Shown here piece by piece: positions 42,899-52,011 of a DNA stretch of 64,000 bases. The position numbers and the translations under genes were made by a program. The stretch's first letter is position 1. Every line of letters begins with the position of its first letter. Origin of the DNA: Candidatus Roseilinea sp. NK_OTU-006 (lineage in GTDB: Bacteria; Chloroflexota; Anaerolineae; J036; Brachytrichaceae); the NCBI RefSeq assembly GCF_012931985.1, contig NZ_JAAFGM010000005.1, positions 97,119 to 161,118 of the forward strand. The letters run 5' to 3'. Under the pieces are notes generated by a model. That model searched no databases, had not been told where the DNA came from, and saw nothing but the letters and a program-made list of their open reading frames with translations.

Positions 42899-43387
42899 TT
42901 AAGTATATTTAAGTCGCCTCAATGCGCGTGCCACGCAGTCTGGCACGAGCGCCGTCACGTCGCCGCCCAGCGTAGCGATCTGTCGGATCAACGTTGCGCT
43001 CAAGAAGTGGTTCGGGGCGTTAGCGAATAGGCAGATCACCTCGATGTCTGCGGCCAGCCAGTGGTTGGTCTGCGCCTGTTGAAGCTCGAAGTTGAAATCC
43101 ACGCTGTTGCGCAGGCCGCGGATGAGCACCGATGCGCCCATTTGCCGCGCGAAGTTCACCGTCAGGCCGCTGTAGCCGGTGACGCGCGCCCGACCATCCA
43201 CGCCCACCTCGCGCAGCACCTCGTCCACCAGGGCGATGCGCTCCGCATGTGAGAAAAGCAGCTTCTTATCTGGCTGGTCGTAGACGCCGATGATGAGTTC
43301 GTCGAACAACGCCAGCGCGCGTTGGGCGATGTCAAGATGGCCGTTGTGGAAGGGGTCGAACGTACCGGGGTAAAGCGCGATGGTCAT
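42899..43387 (-). CDS. coaD: Phosphopantetheine adenylyltransferase
   Basis: 162 residues from ATG 43387; a TTG two codons upstream (43393) is the only longer start. The N-terminus IALYPGTFDPFHNGHLDIAQRA contains the nucleotidyltransferase HxGH motif (14-17). SVLIRGLRNSVDFNFELQQAQTN is the conserved phosphopantetheine-binding segment. It transfers AMP to 4'-phosphopantetheine, the fourth step of coenzyme A synthesis, in the cytoplasm. The usual second signature ISSTLIR is replaced by FLSATLIRQIA, still acceptable. It lies between recG and the coiled-coil gene, a common neighbourhood. Confidence 0.95.
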   Translation of the reverse strand: MTIALYPGTFDPFHNGHLDIAQRALALFDELIIGVYDQPDKKLLFSHAERIALVDEVLREVGVDGRARVTGYSGLTVNFARQMGASVLIRGLRNSVDFNFELQQAQTNHWLAADIEVICLFANAPNHFLSATLIRQIATLGGDVTALVPDCVARALRRLKYT

Positions 43388-43472
43388 GATCAAGGCGTTA
43401 GTCTGTTCGCTTGGGTGGTTGGTGTCTGCTACGCATTGCGTTGTGTTCGAAAGGTGGGGCCGACAGACGGCC

Positions 43473-46046
43473 TCAGCTTGCGTCGCCGACCGCCTCGCGA
43501 TGCTTCCAGAATTCGGACACTTTCTCGGCCAGCAAGGGATGTTGTGTTAACTCCGGATCGTGATCGAGCAGCTTCTCGGCCTGCGCGCGCGCCGCGTCTA
43601 ACAAGTCGCGGTCGCTCACGCTGACCAGCTTGAACTCAGGGGCGCCGCTTTGGCGAGTGCCGAAGAACTCGCCCGGGCCTCGAATTTCCAGGTCAATCTC
43701 AGCCAGCTTGAAGCCATCCTGGGTGTTCACGATCGCCTGCAGGCGCTGGTCGCTGATGGCCGAGCTGGTGTCGGCGATCAGCAGGCAGTAGGACTTGTGC
43801 TCGCCGCGGCCGACGCGCCCGCGGAATTGGTGCAGTTGCGCCAGGCCGAAGCGGTTCGCGCCTTCGATCAAAATGACCGTCGCGTTCGGCACGTCAATGC
43901 CCACTTCGACGACCGAGGTGGAGACGAGGATATGCGTCTCGCCGCCGGCGAAGGCGCGCATGGCTTGCTCTTTTTCTGCCGGCTTCATCTTGCCGTGCAG
44001 CAAGCCCAGCTTGAGCGTTGGGAACACCTCGCGTTGTAGGCGCTCGTATTCTTCCACCGCTGCCTTGGCCTCGATCTTGTCCGACTCTTCGACGAGTGGG
44101 CAGATGATGAAGGCTTGTCGGCCTTGCTCGACCTGGTGTTGCACAAAGCGGTACGCGCGCTCGCGCTCGGCAGGGGGGAACCAGTGCGTTTCGATCGGTT
44201 GACGGCCGGGCGGCATCTCGTCGAGCACGGTGTTGTCTAGGTCGCCGTAGAGCGTGAGCGCCAGGGTGCGCGGGATGGGGGTTGCCGTCATCACCAGCGT
44301 ATGGGGGTTCAACGCGCCGCCCTTTTGCCGCAGCGCCGCGCGCTGTAACACGCCGAAGCGATGTTGCTCGTCTATGACCACCAGCCCCAGGTTCTGGAAC
44401 GATACAGTTTCCTGGATCAAGGCGTGTGTGCCGATCACGACGTGGATGCTGCCGTTGGCGAGTCCATCGTAGATGGCGCGCTTTTCGGTGGGCTTCGTGC
44501 TGCCCGTCAGCAGTGCCAGCGTGATCGGGGCAGTAGCTTCGCGCTCGGCGAAGCCGTCGAACAGGCGCTGAATGGTTTTGTAGTGTTGCTCGGCCAAGAT
44601 TTCGGTCGGCGCCATCATGGCCGATTGCGCGCCCAAACTCGCGGCCAGCGCCATGCTTAACGCGGCGACCACCGTCTTGCCGGAGCCGACATCGCCTTGC
44701 AGCAACCGGTGCATGGCATTGGGTTGGCCCAGGTCTTTGATGATGGCCTGTAGGGCGCGTTGTTGCGCGCCGGTGAGTTGATAGGGTAGGGCGGCGATCA
44801 GCCGATCGCGCACGGCCGGATCAACGCGCAGCGGTGGCGCCGGCGCCTGGCGCCAAATCTGACGTTGGCGCAGCACGGCCAACTGGATCGTGAACAGTTC
44901 GTCGAAGGCCAGCCGGCGTCGTGCGTGCTCCTGCGACTTCATGGAGCGTGGGAAGTGGATTTCGCGCAGCGCTTCGGCGATCGACACGAGTCCGAGTTCG
45001 CTGCGCACCTCCTCGGGCAGATGCTCGGGCACGCGCGAGGGCCAGTACTCGACCATGCGCTTCATCACCCGGCGCAACAGCAGCGGCTGCAGCCCCTCGG
45101 TCAGGCGATACACCGGCACGATGCTGCCGCCGGTGATCCATTCGCGTTCAGCCGGCTCATAGGTGGGGTTCTGGAAGGTCAGCCGGCCCAAATACTCGGT
45201 CACCTTGCCGCTGATGACGATCTCCCGCCCGACCGACAACTGCTTCATCAAGTGATCAACGTAGCGCTCGCTGGTGAACCAACTGCATTCGATGGCGCCC
45301 GATTTGTCCTCGATCACCGCGCGCACGATGATCAAGTTGCTCCTGGTGCGGTGTTTGCGCACCGACGCGATGCGCCCGATGAGGGTGACTTGCTCGCCGT
45401 AAAAGAGCTGGTTGATCGTCTTCATGGCGCTGTAATCGTCGTAGCGCGTCGGGAAGTAATACAGCAAGTCACGGATGGTATGCACGCCGAGGCGAGCCAG
45501 CTTCTGCGCGTTGAAGTCACCGATGCCGACGACCTTGGTCACCGGCGCGTCTAGGCCCAGGCCGGCTTCGCGCGGGCGGGGGGCGCGCGGTTCGCGTCGG
45601 GACGGCTGCGCAAGGTGCTCCGGCGGGCGTGGCGGCTCGGTGCGTCGGGGCGGCGCAGTCGTGACGACCGGCGCAATCTCCACAGGCGGCATTTCAGAGT
45701 CTGCGGCAGCCTGATTTTCCGTTGCAAACATCATCGCTCCTTCGCGGGGGCTGGGGGTACCCTTGGCGTGCGCCTGCGTCGAGCTGCGCAGGACGGGCGA
45801 GCGCAATCGGGTCATCAGCGCGTCGAGCGCCGCGCGACGGTGCGCTTCATCGGCAGAGGCGCTGTAATTGCGCATTTCCTGCGCGATCGTCTCGGCCCAG
45901 GCGGGGTCAATGTCGTTGCGCGCGGCGTCGGCCAGCCAAGCGGCGGCGAATGACTGCAAGCCGCGCGTGACCGCTTTGTCGCGATAGCCGGTCTGCGCTT
46001 CGAGCCTGAGGATTTTGAGGAGTTTTTCAGTCGCTGGATTGGGCAT
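43473..46046 (-). CDS. recG: ATP-dependent DNA helicase RecG
   Basis: 857 residues from ATG 46046. The frame stays open to 46097, but those 17 codons fall in a heptamer-like repeat and resemble nothing. An extra N-terminal part of about 160 residues precedes the wedge domain, which starts at VTKVVGIGDFNAQKLARLGVHTIRDLLYYFPTRYDDY. Helicase motifs: Walker A LQGDVGSGKTVVAAL near 452, motif II VVIDEQHRFGV near 557 (DEQH as usual in RecG), ATPIPRTLALTLYGD, and RQAFIICPLVEESDK, ending with RGPGEFFGTRQSG. It remodels stalled replication forks and branched recombination intermediates. Confidence 0.95.
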   Translation of the reverse strand: MPNPATEKLLKILRLEAQTGYRDKAVTRGLQSFAAAWLADAARNDIDPAWAETIAQEMRNYSASADEAHRRAALDALMTRLRSPVLRSSTQAHAKGTPSPREGAMMFATENQAAADSEMPPVEIAPVVTTAPPRRTEPPRPPEHLAQPSRREPRAPRPREAGLGLDAPVTKVVGIGDFNAQKLARLGVHTIRDLLYYFPTRYDDYSAMKTINQLFYGEQVTLIGRIASVRKHRTRSNLIIVRAVIEDKSGAIECSWFTSERYVDHLMKQLSVGREIVISGKVTEYLGRLTFQNPTYEPAEREWITGGSIVPVYRLTEGLQPLLLRRVMKRMVEYWPSRVPEHLPEEVRSELGLVSIAEALREIHFPRSMKSQEHARRRLAFDELFTIQLAVLRQRQIWRQAPAPPLRVDPAVRDRLIAALPYQLTGAQQRALQAIIKDLGQPNAMHRLLQGDVGSGKTVVAALSMALAASLGAQSAMMAPTEILAEQHYKTIQRLFDGFAEREATAPITLALLTGSTKPTEKRAIYDGLANGSIHVVIGTHALIQETVSFQNLGLVVIDEQHRFGVLQRAALRQKGGALNPHTLVMTATPIPRTLALTLYGDLDNTVLDEMPPGRQPIETHWFPPAERERAYRFVQHQVEQGRQAFIICPLVEESDKIEAKAAVEEYERLQREVFPTLKLGLLHGKMKPAEKEQAMRAFAGGETHILVSTSVVEVGIDVPNATVILIEGANRFGLAQLHQFRGRVGRGEHKSYCLLIADTSSAISDQRLQAIVNTQDGFKLAEIDLEIRGPGEFFGTRQSGAPEFKLVSVSDRDLLDAARAQAEKLLDHDPELTQHPLLAEKVSEFWKHREAVGDAS

Positions 46047-46061
46047 GGCGCGCAAAGCGGG

Positions 46062-46107
46062 TTGCTCATTGCGCAGCGCGCATCGCGTGATGCGCACTGA
46101 CGCGATA
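46062..46107. repeat. Degenerate heptamer block with hairpin before recG
   Basis: GCGCATC (46078-46084) and GATGCGC (46089-46095) form a perfect 7-bp stem with a GCGT loop. The surrounding sequence reads as loosely repeated heptamers (GCTCATT, GCGCAGC, GCGCATC, GCGTGAT, GCGCACT). It lies upstream of the recG start on the minus strand. Confidence 0.5.
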
Positions 46108-46142
46108 CCTGAAACGCAACTGGGATGCGTAGAGTGCCGAGA

Positions 46143-47003
46143 TTATACGTGCGCCCGCTCGTTCACAATGACGACGCCGAGGCCCATCGGCCCGAAGTGC
46201 GCACCGATGACCGGCGTGACGAGCACAGGGGTGGGCGGCTCAATCGGGGCGATTGGCTCCAACTCGCGCCGAATGCGGGCGATGTCGCTCGCTTGGTCGC
46301 CGCCGGTGTAGACGATGGAGAAACAACGGGGAGCGCCCGGCGTCTGGCGCACCGCTTCTATCAGGCGTTCCACACCGCGCCCGCGCGTGCGCACGCGATC
46401 CAGTTGGGTGATGGCACCCTGCTTGAGTTCGATCAGCAGCTTGATCTGTAGCAGTTCGCCGATGCCGGCGGTGAGCGATGACACCCGCCCGCTCTTGCGG
46501 AGGTATTTCAGCGTGTCGGCCATCGCCAGGATGCGGATGCGCTGCTTCATCGCTTCCAGCGTCGAGACGATCGCGTCCAACGTTGCCCCTTGTTGCGCCA
46601 TTTCGGCGGCCGTGATGACCAAGTGGCCCAGCCCCATCGTCATCGAGCCGGAATCCACAACGCGCACGGGGATGCCGGCGTCAGCAGCTTCGGACGCGGC
46701 GAGTTCGGCTGCGTTGCATACGCCGCTGATGGTGCGAGCGATGTGCACCGAGACCACCCCGTCCGCTCCGGCAGCATGTGCGGCGCGGTAAGCGTCCGCA
46801 AACCGTTCGGGCGAGGCCGCAGCCGTCTTGGGGAAACTGGTGTAGCTTGGCAGGCTGGCGTAGAACTGCTCGCGGGTGAGGGTCACCCCGTCTTGATGGG
46901 TCACGCCGTCCACCTCGACGATCATCGGCAGGACGATGATGCCCAGGCGCCGCACGATGTCCACCGGAACATCGCCGGTGGAATCAGTCACTACTTTGAC
47001 CAT
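46143..47003 (-). CDS. DegV family fatty-acid-binding protein
   Basis: 286 residues from ATG 47003; the 13 extra codons upstream in the open frame have no family match. The N-terminus VKVVTDSTGDVPVDIVRRLGIIVLPMIVEVDG is the DegV opening (DSxxDLP). PSYTSFPKTAAASPERFADAYRAA carries the fatty-acid carboxylate contact (TSxPxxxxP), SVHIARTISGVCNAAELAA the second, and GMGLGHLV-type VVDSGSMTMGLG the third. DegV (FakB-like) proteins hold a fatty acid for phosphorylation by a FakA kinase; no FakA is present nearby. Confidence 0.92.
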   Translation of the reverse strand: MVKVVTDSTGDVPVDIVRRLGIIVLPMIVEVDGVTHQDGVTLTREQFYASLPSYTSFPKTAAASPERFADAYRAAHAAGADGVVSVHIARTISGVCNAAELAASEAADAGIPVRVVDSGSMTMGLGHLVITAAEMAQQGATLDAIVSTLEAMKQRIRILAMADTLKYLRKSGRVSSLTAGIGELLQIKLLIELKQGAITQLDRVRTRGRGVERLIEAVRQTPGAPRCFSIVYTGGDQASDIARIRRELEPIAPIEPPTPVLVTPVIGAHFGPMGLGVVIVNERAHV

Positions 47004-47085
47004 TGCTTTTCGGGGTGGGCGAAGGGCAGCGCCTTCGCCCATCCATCTGAATTCACGCGCACCCTGTCAAGCAGCGCCCTGGCGC

Positions 47086-48102
47086 TTATGCTTGCGCGAA
47101 CGTGTCAATCATCAGCCGGGCGTCGCTCATCGGATACAGGATTGGGCAGGTGCACCCGCGCCGGATGTATTCCTGCACCTTGGCGCGCGCTTCTTCCGGC
47201 GTGCCGGTGGCCGAGATGCGCAGCACGAACTCATCTGGCACGAATTGCATCGCTTCGTGCACCTGTTCCTTAGTGGCCGGCCAGCCGAGGATGGACTGTA
47301 CCCGCTTTACGATGTCGTCGCTCACGCCGCTGGCCTTGGCGATGTGGGGCTGTTGGGCGAGATACTGCGTCAGGAGTTCCTTGGCGTCCTCAATGGCCTT
47401 CTTGCGGTCGTGGTTGACGGCGCACACTACCAGTTGCGGTCGGTCGAGATCTTCGGCCCGCCGCCCAACTTTCTTGGCGCCCTTGTCGAGCAGTTCCATG
47501 GCGCGATCGTTGTATTCCGGCGGCACGCAATAGTTGAGCACGACGCCGTCGGCGATCTCGCCGGTCAGCTCCATCATCTGATCGCCGGTGGCGCCGATGT
47601 AAATCGGCACGTTGCGCGGCTCGCGACGGCCGTGCACCACATCCAGCTCAATGCCTTCCACGTGGTGGAACTCGCCGTGGAAGGTGACGCGCTCCATGCG
47701 CAACAAGCGGCGCAGCACTTCGACCGTCTCGCGCATGGCAGTGAGCGGCTTGCGCCGTTCGATGCCGACGTTCTTGGCCAGCGGATCCCACCATGCGCCG
47801 ATCCCGCAGATGATCCGGTTCGGCGCCAAGTCATCCAGCGTCAGCAACGTTGCAGCCAACAAGCCGATATTGCGCGTCCAGTTGTTAATCACGCCGCTGC
47901 CGATCTTGATGCGCTCGGTGACCGCAGCGAAGGCAGCCATTGGCACAATCGCGTCGCGCACCAGGCGCGATTCGGCCTGCCACACGGCCTCGAAACCGCG
48001 TTGTTCGGCGTATTGGGCGTACTGCATCCCTTCGCGAATGGGATGGGCGTCTTGCAAATACAGCGCGACGCGCATTCGGGGTGGGGGTGTTGTGCTATTC
48101 AT
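47086..48102 (-). CDS. LLM-class (luciferase-like, F420- or flavin-dependent) oxidoreductase
   Basis: 338 residues. A TIM-barrel of the luciferase-like monooxygenase family: [48 protein letters not shown] (front sheet), [17 protein letters not shown] (the conserved LxxLxPGRxxxGxG), [26 protein letters not shown], and a C-terminal [19 protein letters not shown]. Such proteins in Actinobacteria and Chloroflexota often use coenzyme F420, as in methylene-H4MPT reductase-like members. The substrate is not evident. An inner Met (48075) is another possible start. Confidence 0.88.
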   Translation of the reverse strand: MNSTTPPPRMRVALYLQDAHPIREGMQYAQYAEQRGFEAVWQAESRLVRDAIVPMAAFAAVTERIKIGSGVINNWTRNIGLLAATLLTLDDLAPNRIICGIGAWWDPLAKNVGIERRKPLTAMRETVEVLRRLLRMERVTFHGEFHHVEGIELDVVHGRREPRNVPIYIGATGDQMMELTGEIADGVVLNYCVPPEYNDRAMELLDKGAKKVGRRAEDLDRPQLVVCAVNHDRKKAIEDAKELLTQYLAQQPHIAKASGVSDDIVKRVQSILGWPATKEQVHEAMQFVPDEFVLRISATGTPEEARAKVQEYIRRGCTCPILYPMSDARLMIDTFAQA

Positions 48103-48133
48103 ACGACGTTGGTGTTAAGCGAAGCGGCGTTGA

Positions 48134-48162
48134 TTGACGAAGATTTTACAAGAGCCTATAAT
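48134..48162 (+). promoter_or_regulatory. Promoter of infA
   Basis: TTGACG (48134-48139) and TATAAT (48157-48162) separated by 17 nt, nearly consensus. Transcription should start near 48169, giving a 5' leader of about 100 nt before the IF-1 gene. It overlaps no other gene. Confidence 0.85.
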
Positions 48163-48188
48163 TTCGGCCAGTTGATTGTTGGGGTAGC

Positions 48189-48251
48189 AGAGGCGAAGCG
48201 TTTGCAGCGTAGTCTTGGCTGGCGGAAGCGCGGTGCAAATGCTTCGCCTCT
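48189..48251 (+). promoter_or_regulatory. Long hairpin in the infA leader
   Basis: Bases 48189-48206 pair with 48234-48251 as an 18-bp stem with a single G-T (G-U) pair and a 27-nt loop that can fold further. It fills most of the expected leader and ends about 10 nt before the GAGGAGG-type ribosome-binding site (48259-48266). It could be a translation-control or RNA-stability element; it matches no riboswitch class that I recognise. Confidence 0.65.
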
Positions 48252-48270
48252 CTTAGTGAGAGGAGGGTGA

Positions 48271-48537
48271 ATGGCCAAGAAAGGTCGAGAGCAGAAGCAA
48301 AAGGAAGACGTGATTCAAGTCGAAGGCGAAGTGATCGAGGCGTTGCCGGGCACGATGTTCAAGGTGCAACTGGACAACGGCCATCAGGTGCTCACCACGT
48401 TGTCCGGCAAGATGCGCAAGAACTACATTCGCATTTTGCTCGGCGACCGCGTGCGCGTGGAACTTTCGCCGTATGACCTGACGCGCGGGCGCATTGCCTA
48501 TCGTTTGCGCACCGGCCGGGAGAACGTGCCCGCCTGA
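48271..48537 (+). CDS. infA: Translation initiation factor IF-1
   Basis: 88 residues; the usual IF-1 is about 72. After a charged N-terminal extension of about 12 residues ([11 protein letters not shown]) comes the S1/OB fold: [63 protein letters not shown], with all conserved IF-1 positions. It binds the ribosomal A site during initiation. In most bacteria infA lies in the ribosomal-protein operon beside rpmJ and rpsM; here it stands alone with its own strong promoter and structured leader, so it may be a second copy. A strong AGGAGGGTG ribosome-binding site precedes the ATG. Confidence 0.93.
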   Translation: MAKKGREQKQKEDVIQVEGEVIEALPGTMFKVQLDNGHQVLTTLSGKMRKNYIRILLGDRVRVELSPYDLTRGRIAYRLRTGRENVPA

Positions 48538-48592
48538 AGCCTGCTTCCTTTGCCGCGACGCAGCCTGTTGAGGGGGTCAGGCCCGTTGCGCG

Positions 48593-49531
48593 TTATCTGT
48601 CCTTGCTGCGCCTGGTGCACACCAGGCCTATCCAGTCATTCATCGCTCGCTGCTCTGTGATGGATAACCCCGCCGCCTCGGCTGCGCGCGCCACGTCCGA
48701 GGCCTGTGCGTCCAAGATGCCGGAGAAGATGAATCGCGGCGCGCGCGATGCCAGCCCTTCGGCCAACATGCGAATGATCACGCCGGCCAGGATGTTGACC
48801 ACGACCAGATCGTAAACACCATGGGCGACCTCGTGAGAGCCGTGCGCGATCGTCACGCGGTCGCCTACGCCGTTGGCCAGGACGTTCTCGCGGCCGGCGC
48901 GCACGGCTTCATCATCGGTGTCTACGCCCACCACTTCGCGCGCGCCGAGTTTGGCCGCCAAGATCGAGAGGATGCCCGAACCGCTGCCGACATCGAGGAC
49001 GCGCATGCCGGCTTGGACGTAGTCTTCCATCGCAGCGGCGCACAGTTGGGTGGTGGGGTGCAGGCCGGTGCCGAACGCCATACCGGGATCGAGCGTGATG
49101 ACCAAGTCGCGATCTGCGCCGTGGTCGGACGGCACGTCGTTTATCCATGACGGGCGGATGAGGATGCGCCGACCGATGCGCAGCGGTTTGAACGATGCCT
49201 TCCATGCGTCGGCCCAATCCGATTGGGCGACGATGCGATAGGTCGGCTGGGGCGTGGGACGCACCATGTTCAGGTAGGCGAGCACCTCTTCGACTTTGCG
49301 CTTGCGTTCGGCCAGCGTTTCATCGTCGGGTAAATAGGCGCGCACGATGATCGGCCCTTCGGCGCGCTCGTCCTCCCAGCGGCTGGCGATTTCACCGCCC
49401 AGGGGGTGCCGGTGGGTCTGCTCCAGAGCCACGCCGCCTTCGACGTAGGGGAAGAGCGCCTCGCTGATTGCCTCGGCTAATTCGGCATCGGCTTCAAGGC
49501 TGAGTTCCAGCCAGCGCGGGCTATCGGTCAT
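48593..49531 (-). CDS. prmA: Ribosomal protein L11 methyltransferase
   Basis: 312 residues from the ATG at 49531; another ATG two codons upstream (49537) is possible. N-terminal half: the L11-recognition domain, WLELSLEADAELAEAISEALFPYVEGGVALEQ. C-terminal SAM domain: LVITLDPGMAFGTGLHPTTQLCAAAM (the PrmA hallmark DPGxAFGTGxHPTT), VLDVGSGSGILSILAAKLGAREVVGVDTDDEAV (motif I), and DLVVVNILAGVI (NIxAxxI). It trimethylates ribosomal protein L11. A TACACT hexamer lies 7 nt before the ATG at 49531, which favours the shorter start and a leaderless mRNA. Confidence 0.94.
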   Translation of the reverse strand: MTDSPRWLELSLEADAELAEAISEALFPYVEGGVALEQTHRHPLGGEIASRWEDERAEGPIIVRAYLPDDETLAERKRKVEEVLAYLNMVRPTPQPTYRIVAQSDWADAWKASFKPLRIGRRILIRPSWINDVPSDHGADRDLVITLDPGMAFGTGLHPTTQLCAAAMEDYVQAGMRVLDVGSGSGILSILAAKLGAREVVGVDTDDEAVRAGRENVLANGVGDRVTIAHGSHEVAHGVYDLVVVNILAGVIIRMLAEGLASRAPRFIFSGILDAQASDVARAAEAAGLSITEQRAMNDWIGLVCTRRSKDR

Positions 49532-49583
49532 CGCCATGAGTGTAGCAAAGGCGGTGATGGCATGCTTGAGAGGCGCGCTCGGC

Positions 49584-49589
49584 TACAAT
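49584..49589 (+). promoter_or_regulatory. -10 box of ppk
   Basis: TACAAT, 8 nt before the ATG at 49598. There is no ribosome-binding site between them and no good -35. The spacing places the transcription start at or next to the start codon, so ppk probably has a leaderless mRNA. Confidence 0.5.
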
Positions 49590-49597
49590 CTTGCAGT

Positions 49598-51661
49598 ATG
49601 ACGGCGGCGCATCTTTCGGGGCAGTTGATCAACCGCGAATTGAGCTGGCTGGAGTTCAACCGGCGTGTGTTGCAGGAAGCGCAGGACCCCACCCATCCAT
49701 TGCTTGAGCGCGCCAAGTTCCTGGCCATCTTCGCAACCAACCTGGACGAGTTTTTCATGATTCGCGTCGCCGGGCTGCGCGAGCAGGTGATGGCGGGGAT
49801 TACTCGGCCAGGGCCGGAGGGGATTCCGCCGGCGCAGACGTTGGCGCTGGTGAACGAGCGCGTGCGCGCGTTGCAAACCGAGCATCTGCGCACTTGGTGC
49901 GACGTGATCCAGCCGGCGTTGGCGAATCATGGCGTCTGCGTCCTGGATTGGAACGAGCTGACCGACGCGCAGCGCGCCACGGCGACGGCGTATTTTCACC
50001 GCACGGTGTTCCCCATCCTCACGCCGCTGGCCGTGGATCCGGCGCACCCGTTCCCCCACATCAGCAACCTCAGCCTCAGCCTGGCCGTCGTCATTCGAGG
50101 CTCGCGCGGTCGGTTGCACTTTGCGCGGGTGAAGGTGCCGCCTTTGCTGCCTCGCTTCTTCCCGCTGAACGATTGCGCCGAGGACGAGCGCTGCGAGCGC
50201 TGCTTCGCATGGCTGGATCAGATCATCGCGGCGAACGTCGGTGCGCTCTTCCCGGATATGGACATCGCCGGCACCTATGCCTTCCGCGTGACGCGCGACG
50301 CTGACATCGAGATTCAGGAAGACGAAGCCGACGATTTGCGTTCGACCGTCGAGCGCTCGATCAGAGATCGTCGCTTCGGCAGCGTGGTGCGTCTGGAAGT
50401 GGTGCACGATATGCCGCAGGAAGTGTGCGACATCCTCACGGAGAACCTCAACCTATCCAGCGACGAGGTCTTTCGGCTGGCCGGCCCATTGGATTTGAGT
50501 AGCTTGTGGGAACTGCATCGCTTGCCGCTGCCGGAGTTGAAAGACCCGCCGCTGTCCCCACGTATCCCTAACGATTGGAACAATTCCGAAGACATCTTCG
50601 CGCGTATTCGGCGCGGTGATGTGCTGTTGCATCACCCATACGACTCGTTCGCCCCCGTGGTGGAGTTCGTGCGCGCTGCCGCGCGCGATCCCCACGTGCT
50701 CGCCATCAAGCAGACGCTGTATCGCGTCGGCTCAAACTCGCCGATCGTCGAGGCGCTGATGGAAGCGGTCACGAACGGCAAGCAGGTCGCCGTGCTGGTG
50801 GAACTGAAGGCGCGCTTTGACGAAGAGAACAACATTCAGTGGACGCGCGCGCTGGAAGAAGTGGGCGTGCACGTGGTCTATGGCCTGCCCGGTTACAAAG
50901 TGCATGCCAAAGCCTGCATGGTCGTGCGGCGCGATCCCGATGGCGAGATTCGTCGCTACGTCCACTTGAGCACCGGCAACTACAACGCCAGCACCGCGCG
51001 CGTCTATACCGATCTCGGCCTGTTCACTTGTGACCCGGAGATCGGTCAGGACGTGGCCGAACTGTTCAACAACCTGACCGGCTACTTCAGACAAAAGTCA
51101 TATCGCCGGCTGCTGGTCGCGCCGGTGACGCTGCGCAGGCGGATGACCGAGCTGATCGAGCGCGAGATCGCGCATCACTTGCGGCACGGCGGCGGCCACC
51201 TGATCTTCAAAGTGAACCAACTCGTGGATCCGGAGATGATTCATCTGCTGTATCGTGCGTCGCAGGCAGGCGTGAAGGTGGACCTGCTCGTGCGCGGTAT
51301 GTGCTCGCTGCGGCCCGGCGTGCCGAATCTGAGCGAGAATATCCGCGTGGTCAGCATCGTCGGCCGCTTCTTGGAGCACAGCCGGGTGTATTACTTCCGT
51401 AACAACGGCGACGAAGAGATCTACTCCGGCAGCGCCGATCTGATGGAACGCAACCTCGACCGGCGCGTCGAAACGGTCTATCCCATCCTCGATCCATCCA
51501 TCAAGCGCCGGATCAAAGTCGAGATTCTCGACCTGGGCCTGCGCGACAACGTCAAGGCGCGGTTGATGCAGCCGGATGGCACGTATATCTTCGTCAGTCG
51601 GGGGCAGGGTGAGCAAGAAATCAATAGCCAGCTCAAGCTGCTGGGCACCGGTTGCGACTGA
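49598..51661 (+). CDS. ppk: Polyphosphate kinase 1
   Basis: 687 residues, normal PPK1 length. The N-terminus INRELSWLEFNRRVLQEAQDPTHPLLERAKFLAIFATNLDEFFMIRVAG is the family signature. Catalytic histidine near 435 in GLPGYKVHAKACMVVRR and second conserved histidine near 594 in LEHSRVYYF; a GSADLMERNLDRRVE motif follows. All four PPK1 domains can be traced. It polymerises the terminal phosphate of ATP into polyphosphate at the inner membrane face. Start chosen at 49598 because the -10 box lies just upstream; the frame itself stays open to 49562. Confidence 0.95.
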   Translation: MTAAHLSGQLINRELSWLEFNRRVLQEAQDPTHPLLERAKFLAIFATNLDEFFMIRVAGLREQVMAGITRPGPEGIPPAQTLALVNERVRALQTEHLRTWCDVIQPALANHGVCVLDWNELTDAQRATATAYFHRTVFPILTPLAVDPAHPFPHISNLSLSLAVVIRGSRGRLHFARVKVPPLLPRFFPLNDCAEDERCERCFAWLDQIIAANVGALFPDMDIAGTYAFRVTRDADIEIQEDEADDLRSTVERSIRDRRFGSVVRLEVVHDMPQEVCDILTENLNLSSDEVFRLAGPLDLSSLWELHRLPLPELKDPPLSPRIPNDWNNSEDIFARIRRGDVLLHHPYDSFAPVVEFVRAAARDPHVLAIKQTLYRVGSNSPIVEALMEAVTNGKQVAVLVELKARFDEENNIQWTRALEEVGVHVVYGLPGYKVHAKACMVVRRDPDGEIRRYVHLSTGNYNASTARVYTDLGLFTCDPEIGQDVAELFNNLTGYFRQKSYRRLLVAPVTLRRRMTELIEREIAHHLRHGGGHLIFKVNQLVDPEMIHLLYRASQAGVKVDLLVRGMCSLRPGVPNLSENIRVVSIVGRFLEHSRVYYFRNNGDEEIYSGSADLMERNLDRRVETVYPILDPSIKRRIKVEILDLGLRDNVKARLMQPDGTYIFVSRGQGEQEINSQLKLLGTGCD

Positions 51662-51726
51662 AGCCGTCCACAGGCAGGCTCGTCTCCTGCAACTTGATCT
51701 GCGCGCCGCGCGCCGACCACAGCAAA

Positions 51727-51811
51727 TAGGGCGGGTGGGACTCGAACCCACACGCTGCTCTCGCAGCAGAAGATTTTAAGTCTTCGGCGTCTGCCATTTC
51801 GCCACCGCCCC
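51727..51811 (-). tRNA. tRNA-Leu (anticodon UAA)
   Basis: 85 nt on the minus strand. Acceptor stem GGGGCGG (5' end at 51811) pairs with CCGCCCT at the 3' end with one G-U pair. The anticodon arm is GAAGA-CTTAAAA-TCTTC, anticodon TAA at 51776-51778. A long variable arm is present, and the T-arm is GTGGG TTCGAGT CCCAC. The CCA end is not encoded. Confidence 0.95.
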
Positions 51812-51912
51812 GCTGATGAGCCTGCGACTCACCGTTCGCCACACGGAGTGGCGACGAGAATTCTAGCATTTTGTGCTAAGATATGCCCCCACTGGCGTTG
51901 GGTCAATGATAG

Positions 51913-52000
51913 GGAAAGGTGGCCGAGTGGTTTAAGGCGGCGGTCTTGAAAACCGCTGTGGGGCTTCGCCTCACCGTGAGTTCGAATCTCACCCTTTCCG
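51913..52000 (+). tRNA. tRNA-Ser (anticodon UGA)
   Basis: 88 nt. Acceptor GGAAAGG/CCTTTCC, discriminator G at 52000. Anticodon arm GCGGT-CTTGAAA-ACCGC with TGA at 51947-51949, a long variable arm and T-arm GTGAG TTCGAAT CTCAC. CCA not encoded. Followed 12 nt later by a palindromic repeat. Confidence 0.96.
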
Positions 52001-52011
52001 TCGGAAAGCAG

